Source of the DNA: CAZGSN01 sp964371655
GTDB taxonomy: Bacteria > Desulfobacterota > Binatia > HRBIN30
NCBI GenBank assembly: GCA_964371655.1
Contig: CAYJOD010000048.1
Location: 1-45,761 of the forward strand
Length of the DNA stretch: 45,761 nucleotides
Reading direction: 5' to 3'
Shown here: piece after piece, positions 1 to 6,989 of the stretch
Position numbering within the stretch: the first letter of the stretch is position 1
Layout of the letters: each line of letters opens with the position of its first letter
Notes under the pieces: generated by a model
What the model was told of the DNA's origin: nothing
What the model saw: only the letters and a program-made list of their open reading frames with translations
Databases searched by the model: none
Translations under genes and position numbers: made by a program

Positions 1-14
1 ACTTTATCGACACT

Positions 15-44
15 CTCCTCTCCCGCAGTGATGCGGGAGAGGGG
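15..44. repeat. GC-rich perfect hairpin at window edge
   Basis: A stem of 13 pairs (one of them G-U) surrounds a 4-nt loop (GTGA), with arms 15-27 and 32-44. No T-run follows, so it is not a classic terminator. It could be the end of an interspersed palindromic repeat or the 3' end of a gene outside the window. Positions 45-268 hold no supported gene. Confidence 0.5.
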
Positions 45-268
45 TGCTTCCAATCCGCAGCGGGCTTGGGTTGCGGGCGTCAGCCTGCCCGGTGCCAACG
101 CGGCTGACGTTGTGACAACATGGCGGCAAGGTGCCACTGGACACCATCGACAGGTTGACTCCGCCCGAAATTGATGGGTAGTGGCTGCGGAGAAAAATCA
201 GAGCGGGTGCGACGCACCTGCGGGCAGCGGCACATTCAGTTTGCGTCGCACTGGGAAGGGGGCTCCCG

Positions 269-1018
269 GTGATCAGCAAGGCAATGTCTATCGTGGGTCT
301 AGCTTTAGGACTCATCGTGCGGTCGTCGCTCGCGCTCGGCCTGCCCGCGGATCCTCTTGTTGCCGTCGTGGCAGCGATCGCAAGTGGATCGGAGGCGCGA
401 CCGGTGACCCCGAGGGTTCACGCGCGTGCCTCGGCGCAGTGCCGTTTGGACTGCGACGCCGACCAGCAGCTGAGCGCACACGACCTGGTTCGCTTGCTCA
501 ACGGCGTGATGGGCGGCATCGAGCCCGACGCGTGTGACCAGGCCAACAGCAACCACGACAGCGAGCTCACGGTTGAAGAAGCGGTACGGGCTGTCAACGA
601 GGTTGAGACCGTGGCCTGCACCTCGAGCAATGTCGATGTCACCGGACATTGGGTCGCCGACAACGGCCGCTTGGCAAGCTCCACCTGTGGATCTCTCGTC
701 GATCAAACGTTCGAAGTCGCCCTTGGCCTATCTAGCGCGTGCAGCCTGGAGATCACGCGCAACGGCGACACACTGACCTTGGTGAACTGCAACGACCGGC
801 AGCTCGTCGGCACTGTCGATAACGAGGGTCATGTCGAGATGGATGCGTCGTTTGCCGATCCATCGGTCGGCTGTGACTTTGCCTTCGATGTCCATCTCTC
901 CGTCGACGCTAGCCATAGCCCTACCGAGGCGCAGTACGTGTTCCAACTCAGCTTCGGCCCCGACTGCGGCATCGAGCTCGACTGTAGCGCAGACCTGCGA
1001 GCCGATTGGCGTCGATAA
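269..1018 (+). CDS. Secreted protein with dockerin-like EF-hand pair
   Basis: A 249-aa protein of unknown function. A GTG start at 269 follows a purine-rich GGAAGGGGG; an ATG at 284 is an alternative. The N-terminus (about residues 1-25) is hydrophobic but contains an Arg, so the signal peptide is plausible rather than clear. Residues about 57-112 carry two EF-hand-like loops (DCDADQQLSAHDLVRLLNG, then a second with SNHDSELTVEEAV), the arrangement of a dockerin, here at the N-terminal side. Residues about 122-249 form a Cys-containing, beta-rich domain that starts 'VTGHWVADNG', resembling small standalone lipocalin-like domains; I cannot name it. The TAA stop is directly followed, in the same frame, by the remnant of another surface protein. 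Confidence 0.65.
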   Translation: MISKAMSIVGLALGLIVRSSLALGLPADPLVAVVAAIASGSEARPVTPRVHARASAQCRLDCDADQQLSAHDLVRLLNGVMGGIEPDACDQANSNHDSELTVEEAVRAVNEVETVACTSSNVDVTGHWVADNGRLASSTCGSLVDQTFEVALGLSSACSLEITRNGDTLTLVNCNDRQLVGTVDNEGHVEMDASFADPSVGCDFAFDVHLSVDASHSPTEAQYVFQLSFGPDCGIELDCSADLRADWRR

Positions 1019-1438
1019 GGAGGCTCGGTCATGGGGTCTAATCTGGACGACGACGAAAGTTGCAACCTCACTCAGCCCAGCGACTTGCGTGGACGCGATG
1101 CGCGGCTCGGAGCCTTGGCCGACAACGGCGGCCCGACGCAGACCCATGACTTGCTCGCCGACAGTCCGGCGATTGACGCCGGAGATCCAACTGGCTGCAA
1201 GGACGCAGACGGTCAGCTCCTGCAAACCGACCAACGCGGCGTCGACCGCCCACAAGGTCGCGCCTGCGACCTTGGTGCGGTGGAGTATCGTCCACCGAGC
1301 GCGGCCGGTGGTGGTGGCGGGTGTGCGCTATCGCCGACAAATCAAACGACGGAAGCAAGTGTGCTCGTTTGGGGATGCGTGCTGATGCTTGTCAGGCGAA
1401 GGCGCCGAAGCACCCACGGACTCTCGCATTGGGAGTAG
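1019..1438 (+). pseudogene. 3' remnant of a choice-of-anchor Q surface protein
   Basis: This frame has the signature end of choice-of-anchor Q / CSLREA-type proteins: DARLGALADNGGPTQTH, LLADSPAIDAGD, then DQRGVDRP and CDLGAVEY. A Gly-rich Cys-containing stretch, a short hydrophobic segment and an Arg cluster (LVRRRRR) follow, like a MYXO-CTERM-type sorting tail. Intact family members are several hundred residues long with a signal peptide and beta-helix repeats, none of which is here. Family-like sequence (GGSV before the ATG at 1031) starts right after the TAA stop of the upstream gene in the same frame. An AAGGAGG sits 7 nt before the ATG at 1031, so a 135-aa product might still be made, but it would lack a secretion signal. 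Most likely a deletion remnant. Confidence 0.6.
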
Positions 1439-1590
1439 CTGCCCTCTCAGCCGCGACCGCTTCATAGGCCTCACGGGCCTCACGGCTGCGAACCGAAGAG
1501 CACCGGCGACCGCCACGCTCAGAGCCACGGAAGCGAGCGGCGCTTTTGCGTAACATCACATTGCAGCAGGTTAAAGATTCGACGAATTGC

Positions 1591-1618
1591 TTGACAATCG
1601 CGGCCGCACTCGCGTAAG
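1591..1618 (+). promoter_or_regulatory. Possible sigma-70 promoter for the DUF1302 operon
   Basis: A perfect -35 hexamer TTGACA (1591-1596) is followed after 16 nt by CGTAAG, a poor -10 match. It lies 68 nt before the DUF1302 start. The rest of 1439-1685 shows only a short GGCCTCAC direct repeat and no gene. Confidence 0.3.
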
Positions 1619-1685
1619 GGAGCGCCGGGCTTCAATCCGCTTGTGTGGGCAATTTCGAAACCGAACTTGAACGAGGAGGGTCCCG

Positions 1686-3569
1686 ATGCTGCGAGTTGGA
1701 CGAAGGGTCTGGGGGTTCGCGTTTTTCGTGTCTCTTTGTCTGCTCGTCGGGCACAGGCAGAGCAGTGCCGTTTCACTGGACAAAGACGGGACCATGACCC
1801 TCGGGGTGCGCACCTACGTCAATGCGCGCATCGGAACTGAGCGTACCGACGAGACCGCGGTCCTGCTGTTTCCAGGAACGGACAGCGCCGCCAAGAGGCT
1901 CGATTCACGGACGTTCCCTTCGTCCGGTTCGGGGCACCTACGACAGAACCGATTCTTCATGGAGGCGGAGTTCAATCACGACCTCGGCGCCCTGCAAAAG
2001 CGAGGATTTGGTCCTTTGGCGCTGTTGGACTCGCTTCCCTTCCGAATCCGCGGACTGAAGTATCACATGGTCTTCCGCGGCGAATACGACGGCATCTACG
2101 ATTGGGGTCCGGTGGAGTACAGCACCGCCGTTCAAATGAAGGACCTCGGTTCCAACCCAGCCACTGGCGGAATCCTCGACATCGCGAAAGCGCGCCAACG
2201 TTTACGTCACTATGGAAGCGATCGGGAACGTCTCTTCCAGGCCTACGTCGAGGGCAGCGTCGGCGAGTTGTTCATTCGCGCCGGTCGCCAGATCCTGTCG
2301 TGGGGAGAGACCGACGGCTTTCGGCTTCTGGACAACATCAACCCGGTCGACAGTAGCTTCGGCGGCTTCCTGATTTCCCTCGACGAGCGCCGCGTGCCAC
2401 TGGACATGCTGCGGCTGCAGTACAATATCGGCAACATCGGCCCGATCTCCGAAGCCTTTGTGGAGGCCTACGGTGCCGTGGACGTCCAGGTCGGCTTTTC
2501 CCCGGGTACACCGGCGGGCTCACCGTGGACGCTGCCCAACGGGGGCGATCCGAGTCGCAATACAAAGGGCTTCATCGATCGCCCCCGACGCAACTTTCCC
2601 GACATGCGTGGTGGCGGGCGCGCCGTATGGAATATGTTCGATGGAACCTTCAGCCTTGCCCACTACTGGACGTATCTTGATACCCCCGGCGTTCAAGTCA
2701 CCGTCAAGCCAGGATTCCCGGTGAACGTGAACGACCCCAACAGCGCGGCGTTTATCTACGATCCGATCTACGACAACAGTTGCAAGTCGGGCACCGTGTG
2801 CACGGAGCGCGCCAATATTGAGAAATTCTCGTCCACAGCGACTCAATCCGCGCCGCTGGTGCAGATCACGGGATTGTCGTCGACCTTTGCCGTCCCCGAG
2901 CTCTATTCGATCTTCCGGTCCGAGTTCGCCTACTTCAAGGACGAGCCGCGCTTCCGGCAGTCCGAGCTCGATCCGTTCTTCTTTCACTACAAACGGTCTC
3001 CCAGCAAACCGGAAAACTTTGCCGCAACGAATCCCGACGTGACCACCGGCGGCAGGCGCACCGGTGATTCGCTGAACGCCGTGGTGGGTGTCGATATCAA
3101 TCAGTTCATCCGCTTCCTGAATCCGAATCAGACGTTCTTCATCACCACGCAATTCTTCTACAAGCATCTCATGGGAGCGGCGCAACGAATCCATTCCGCC
3201 TCGAACCGCGTCCCGAGTGATGGCGAAGTGCTACCGGTCGCGGAGAACTATGTCGCCGTCGCCCAAGCGGGGGTACAGGGCTTCGGCGCCGTCGAGCCCA
3301 ACTTCGTGCACCAGCCCACCGATCAATTCCTGCAAACCCTCCTGTTTACAACCTCGTATTACAGCGGACAGGTGAACCCCGCCTTCCTCGTCTTCTACGA
3401 CTGGGGTGGTGCCTTCGTCTATCAGCCATCTATCACCTTTAGTCGCGACCCGTTCCGCTTTGCGATCGACTACAGCATCCTCGATGCCGGACGCTTGAAG
3501 GGTGGCAGCGGCGTGAGCTTGCTGAAGGATCGTGACAACATCCAATTCCGCATCGAATACGTGATCTAG
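1686..3569 (+). CDS. DUF1302 outer-membrane protein
   Basis: A 627-aa protein with a signal peptide (about residues 1-29, ending near SSAVS), matching the DUF1302 family in length and style: many aromatic-rich beta strands, 'VGELFIRAGRQILSWGETDGFRLLDNINPVD', repeated FIYD / FFY segments and a hydrophobic C-terminus (FRIEYVI). DUF1302 proteins are predicted outer-membrane barrels that occur next to DUF1329 and YCF48-type proteins and usually an RND/MMPL transporter; they are linked to export or uptake of hydrophobic compounds, but the substrate is generally unknown. The start is set by GAGGAGG 5 nt before the ATG. It is the first gene of a three-gene operon with the YCF48 protein (39 nt downstream) and DUF1329. 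Family assignment is recognition from sequence; the transport role is inferred from context. Confidence 0.85.
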   Translation: MLRVGRRVWGFAFFVSLCLLVGHRQSSAVSLDKDGTMTLGVRTYVNARIGTERTDETAVLLFPGTDSAAKRLDSRTFPSSGSGHLRQNRFFMEAEFNHDLGALQKRGFGPLALLDSLPFRIRGLKYHMVFRGEYDGIYDWGPVEYSTAVQMKDLGSNPATGGILDIAKARQRLRHYGSDRERLFQAYVEGSVGELFIRAGRQILSWGETDGFRLLDNINPVDSSFGGFLISLDERRVPLDMLRLQYNIGNIGPISEAFVEAYGAVDVQVGFSPGTPAGSPWTLPNGGDPSRNTKGFIDRPRRNFPDMRGGGRAVWNMFDGTFSLAHYWTYLDTPGVQVTVKPGFPVNVNDPNSAAFIYDPIYDNSCKSGTVCTERANIEKFSSTATQSAPLVQITGLSSTFAVPELYSIFRSEFAYFKDEPRFRQSELDPFFFHYKRSPSKPENFAATNPDVTTGGRRTGDSLNAVVGVDINQFIRFLNPNQTFFITTQFFYKHLMGAAQRIHSASNRVPSDGEVLPVAENYVAVAQAGVQGFGAVEPNFVHQPTDQFLQTLLFTTSYYSGQVNPAFLVFYDWGGAFVYQPSITFSRDPFRFAIDYSILDAGRLKGGSGVSLLKDRDNIQFRIEYVI

Positions 3570-3608
3570 CAAGGACCGCGCAGCCGATTTTGACGAGGGA
3601 GCTCTGTT

Positions 3609-4652
3609 GTGAGAATGGGATTTTCGTTCACTGTATTAGCGCTCGTGACCGCGATCGCCGCGCCGGCGCGGCCGGAGGGTGTTCCGGCCGCAGAGGTTCG
3701 ACAAAACGTGGGTGTTCCGGCCGCGGAGGTTCGACAGAACCTGTACGCAAGTTGCTTTGTAGACACCAAGGAAGGCTGGATGGTCGGCGACCTCGGGCGT
3801 GTGTTCCACAGCGTCGACGGTGGCCTCCATTGGGACATCCAAGCTACCGGAACCAAACGTCCATTTGCCGGGATCGCGTGCCCGGATCGGAACCAGCTGT
3901 GGATTGCCGGTCAGGGCGGACAGATTTTCCACTCGGACAACAGCGGCAAGAGTTGGGAGGCACAGAAGAGCGGTACGGATCGGCAGCTGCTCAACATCGC
4001 CTTCGCGAACGCACAGCGGGGCATCGCCATCGGCGACTTCGGGACTCTTTTGCGAACGGAAAACGGCGGGGCCACGTGGTCAAAGGCACCCATCCCCGCT
4101 GATCTAAAGTTGCCTCCCGACGTCGCCGAGGTCGTCCAACCTGGCGACATCGTGCTCTCGGGTTTGGCGTTCGCCGACGCCGACCACGTCTGGACGGTGG
4201 GTGAGTTCGGCGTCATCATGGCGTCCACCGACGGTGGGGCTACCTGGCACGGACAGACCAGTGGGGTGGAAACGACGTTGTTTGGGGTGCGCTTCGCCGA
4301 CCAGCAAAAGGGTTGGGCGGTCGGGATCGATGAAACCCTGCTGCATACGATCGACGGCGGCGCCACCTGGCAGCGGCAGCGCGTGCAGACGCCCAAGGGC
4401 TACTCTCTCGCCTTCTACGACATCGATATTAAGGGAGCCTATGCCTGGGTGGTCGGCAGCAGCGGCCTGTTGCTGAGCAGCAAGGACAGCGGTGAGACTT
4501 GGCAGTTGCCGCAGGTACCCGTGCAAATGCGCAGCGTCTGGTTCCGCGGCATCACCATGTTCCCAGAAGGCCGAGGCTTGGTCGTCGGCAGTGGCGGCAT
4601 GATGCTCACCCTCGATCGCGACAACTTCGCGCCTTCAAAAAATCAATTCTAG
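3609..4652 (+). CDS. YCF48/Hcf136-like seven-bladed propeller, secreted
   Basis: A 347-aa protein with an N-terminal signal peptide (about residues 1-20). Seven blade motifs of the type GxxVG-xxG-xxxxSxDGGxTW can be read: GWMVGDLG, LWIAGQGG, GIAIGDFG, VWTVGEFG, GWAVGIDE, AWVVGSSG and GLVVGSGG. This matches the seven-bladed BNR/YCF48 propeller. Such proteins accompany DUF1302/DUF1329 genes and are thought to be periplasmic or surface scaffolds. A GTG start at 3609 is preferred because GAGGGAG ends 7 nt upstream; the ATG at 3615 would be too far from it. Just after the signal peptide an 11-residue segment (GVPAAEVRQN plus one residue) is present twice in tandem, encoded by a 33-nt near-identical DNA duplication. 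Encoded between DUF1302 and DUF1329 in one operon. Confidence 0.85.
   Translation: MRMGFSFTVLALVTAIAAPARPEGVPAAEVRQNVGVPAAEVRQNLYASCFVDTKEGWMVGDLGRVFHSVDGGLHWDIQATGTKRPFAGIACPDRNQLWIAGQGGQIFHSDNSGKSWEAQKSGTDRQLLNIAFANAQRGIAIGDFGTLLRTENGGATWSKAPIPADLKLPPDVAEVVQPGDIVLSGLAFADADHVWTVGEFGVIMASTDGGATWHGQTSGVETTLFGVRFADQQKGWAVGIDETLLHTIDGGATWQRQRVQTPKGYSLAFYDIDIKGAYAWVVGSSGLLLSSKDSGETWQLPQVPVQMRSVWFRGITMFPEGRGLVVGSGGMMLTLDRDNFAPSKNQF
3678..3743. repeat. 33-bp tandem duplication inside the YCF48 gene
   Basis: Two copies of a 33-bp unit starting GGTGTTCCGGCCGC (3678 and 3711) differ at only a few positions and keep the frame, doubling an 11-residue segment. It looks like a recent in-frame slippage or duplication event. 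Confidence 0.85.
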
Positions 4653-4882
4653 GCTCTCCGAAGTTGTGGCATACATAGGGAGCAAACGCTGACACCCCCA
4701 AAGATGCCCGGCTTAGCTTCGAACCACGGCCAGAACCTTTTCTGGATGCACATGGATCTGGACGCGGAATCTCTATCGATCGCCCCGGCGGGAGTCGATG
4801 CCGGCGGGGGCTACGACACCTACCCTATTCAGCCGCAGAACAAGCAGATGAAGCACAGCGCAAATCGTAAGGAGGTTTTTCT

Positions 4883-6184
4883 ATGAAGTCATGGGTTCGC
4901 AGCACCACAAAGTGGGCACTGTTGCTCGCGACCGGGCTCGCGCTTGGATCGAGATCGCCCGCGCGCGCCGAAGAAGACAAGACGTGGGTCCTCGACAGCA
5001 ACAACTGGCAGCTCGGCGAGAAGCTTCTGCCCGAGGTTGTTCTCAATCGGGTCAAGAAGGGCGAGTACCACTACAAGGTCGTCGAAGTCGATCCGGAAAA
5101 GTTCAAGCAGAACTACTCGAAGAAATTCTGGGAAGCCAGCGAGGCCAACGCCGGCAAGTATGACGTCGACCCTGCGACGTGCGGCCTCAAGGACCTCAAG
5201 ACAGGCCAGATGCCGGACTTCTACTTCGGCTATCCGTTCCCGAAGATCGACCCCAAGGAACCGTTGGCCGCCTGCAAGATGGCCTGGAACTTCGCCGCGG
5301 CCAATGAGATGGGCAACGGCCAGGGCGCGACGTTCACCCTGAACGGGATCGATTCGACCGGAGAATTCAAGCGCATCAAGACCTGGCTGCACATCAATTC
5401 CTTCGTGGGTCGTTCCGCCGGACCAATCCCGAACCCCGAGTCCCTGCGCGCCACCAGCATGTCGGGCGTGCTCGAACCACAGGACGTCGACGGCGTCGGC
5501 GGCTTGACCAAGCGCTTCAACAATTGGACCTCGCAGGATCAGTCGTGGTTCTTCGTTCCCTCGACGCGTCGTGTTCGTAAGGTCAACGCCGCCACCCGCT
5601 CCGATCCGGTGGCTGGGCTCGACATCTTCGCCGACGACGTGAACTGCTACGCGGGCAAGATCGAGTACTACAAGTGGAAGCTCGTCGGCGAAGGCAACAT
5701 CCTCGCCGGAGTGCTCAGCCCCTACCCCTTCACCCAGAAAAAAGTCTCGGAAACACGCTCCGAGGTCGAGATCCCCTACTTCAAGGGAGCCTTTGAAACT
5801 CCGGGCGCGAAAGGCGCTCCTTGGCTCATCGTCGACAACCTGAGCATGATTCCGCGCCCGGTGTGGATCCTCGAAGGGCAGTCGGAAGACCCGTACTACA
5901 ACTTCGGCAAGGTCATCATGTACATGGACAAGGACATGTACCGAATCTACTGGAAGCTCGTCCACAACCGCGCTGGCGAGTACTTCTACAACGCCATGTG
6001 CGCCTACCACTTCTCGAAGAGCGCCGATGGGCTGATGTCGGCGGTTACGCCCAACATGGTGGTCGGCGTCAACGACAAGACCAACCGCGCCGCCCTCGGC
6101 GGTCGCTACAGTGGACAATTCATCGAGACCAAGTACGAGGACGATTATTTCACCCTCGGCCACCTCACCCACATGTCGGACTAG
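4883..6184 (+). CDS. DUF1329 periplasmic protein
   Basis: A 433-aa protein whose motifs match DUF1329: 'WDFVPSTRRVRKV'-like text (here WFFVPSTRRVRKVNA), 'SDPVAGLDIFADDVNCYAGK', 'YYKWKLVGE', 'RPVWILEG' and 'MYMDKDMYRIYWKLVHN'. A signal peptide spans about residues 1-29 (ending ARAEE). DUF1329 proteins are periplasmic, LolB/outer-lipoprotein-like in fold, and accompany DUF1302 barrels and RND/MMPL pumps. The start is set by AAGGAGG about 7 nt upstream. It is 230 nt downstream of the YCF48 gene, so it may also have its own promoter. A strong terminator follows, so the usual RND transporter is not part of this operon. The substrate cannot be read from sequence; hydrophobic molecules such as lipids, steroids or terpenoids are the common guess. 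Confidence 0.88.
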   Translation: MKSWVRSTTKWALLLATGLALGSRSPARAEEDKTWVLDSNNWQLGEKLLPEVVLNRVKKGEYHYKVVEVDPEKFKQNYSKKFWEASEANAGKYDVDPATCGLKDLKTGQMPDFYFGYPFPKIDPKEPLAACKMAWNFAAANEMGNGQGATFTLNGIDSTGEFKRIKTWLHINSFVGRSAGPIPNPESLRATSMSGVLEPQDVDGVGGLTKRFNNWTSQDQSWFFVPSTRRVRKVNAATRSDPVAGLDIFADDVNCYAGKIEYYKWKLVGEGNILAGVLSPYPFTQKKVSETRSEVEIPYFKGAFETPGAKGAPWLIVDNLSMIPRPVWILEGQSEDPYYNFGKVIMYMDKDMYRIYWKLVHNRAGEYFYNAMCAYHFSKSADGLMSAVTPNMVVGVNDKTNRAALGGRYSGQFIETKYEDDYFTLGHLTHMSD

Positions 6185-6208
6185 CAGCGCGCCTGACAAC
6201 CAGACGCA

Positions 6209-6248
6209 AAACGGGGCGGGAGTTCATCTCCCGCCCCGTTTCATTTTC
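6209..6248 (+). terminator. Rho-independent terminator of the DUF1302 operon
   Basis: A perfect 14-bp stem (6209-6222 with 6228-6241), mostly G and C, with a 5-nt loop TTCAT is followed by the T-rich CATTTTCC. It lies 24 nt after the DUF1329 stop. Confidence 0.9.
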
Positions 6249-6286
6249 CGGAAGCTCCTGGCTTGTCCCTCGCACCGGCTAGCCTG

Positions 6287-6467
6287 GATTTCTCACCGCA
6301 GAGACGCCGAGACGCAGAGAAAGCCGTTGAGGGTTAGAAGAAATCAGGACTTTGGCCGGATCGATTCCGTGCACTCCGCCATTTCGACGGATGTTCCATT
6401 CCTTTCAGACGATCGTCTTCTCCGCGTCTCTGCGTCTCTGCGGTGAAGTCTTGGTGAGAAACGCGGG
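6287..6467. repeat. Interspersed inverted-repeat element, family A
   Basis: Imperfect inverted arms of about 30 nt (6291-6322 and 6418-6447) are built from short words such as CCGCAGAGACGC and flank about 95 nt of unique sequence. The right end (6432-6467) matches a second site at 36626-36661 at 32 of 36 positions on the opposite strand, so it is a dispersed family. It abuts the stop codon of the zf-TFIIB gene. Elements with such CCGCGTCTCTGCG words are common in environmental bacterial genomes. No ORF inside. Confidence 0.8.
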
Positions 6468-6806
6468 TTAGCGCCCGAACTCGGTGCGCAACCAACGCGC
6501 AATCCAACCGTCGTTCTCGCCCTTCGCGATCGTTTCCAACTCGCCTTTCTCCAACCACAGGCCGCCACAGGTCTCGCACTCACCGACGTTGACGCCGCGC
6601 AGCTCGCGGTGTCGCAACGCGACCCCGCACTTCGGGCAGCGCCCGCTGATCTCCGGCCGGCTACCCGCTTCGGCTTCGCCGCCTTGCCCGGTTCGCATCT
6701 TATCGAGCAGCTCGCGGTCACGCCTGGCGAAGTAGTTATCCTCGCGACCACGTTCGACGTCGCGCAGCTTGTCTCCGAGTCGATCCTTCTCGTCTTTGGT
6801 CGTCAT
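6468..6806 (-). CDS. zf-TFIIB domain protein
   Basis: A 112-aa soluble protein. The N-terminal 45 residues are charged and probably helical (KDEKDRLGDKLRDVERGRED). A zf-TFIIB zinc ribbon follows: CPKCGVALRHRELRG, then ECETCGGLWLEKGELE, giving two CxxC pairs to bind one Zn. Proteins with this ribbon are widespread and of unknown function; nucleic-acid or protein binding is assumed. The ATG start gives a full domain. It is divergent from clpB, with 183 nt between the two starts. Confidence 0.8.
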   Translation of the reverse strand: MTTKDEKDRLGDKLRDVERGREDNYFARRDRELLDKMRTGQGGEAEAGSRPEISGRCPKCGVALRHRELRGVNVGECETCGGLWLEKGELETIAKGENDGWIARWLRTEFGR

Positions 6807-6989
6807 CTTCGTGTCCCTCGAGCTTCACTGTCTCTTTGCGAAGCATGTGTTTCCGCAACCACTCGGACCACCGCCATGCTCGTCTGGTGATCTCGAAGCT
6901 AGCTGCCGTCGCTCGCCTTTGTCAACGCAAGGAGACGCGGGTTGTTATCGATGCAATGGTGATTACGATGCGCCGCGATTGGAGAGCGG

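Noticed and set aside
4704..4886. A 60-codon ORF overlapping the DUF1329 start by 4 nt
   Set aside because: No ribosome binding site, no domain and mixed codon use; it is probably spacer. The ATGA overlap is likely chance because the AAGGAGG serves DUF1329.
4889..6199. A 436-codon open frame antisense to the DUF1329 gene
   Set aside because: High GC creates long antisense frames; this one has no domain or start signal, while DUF1329 on the plus strand is clear.
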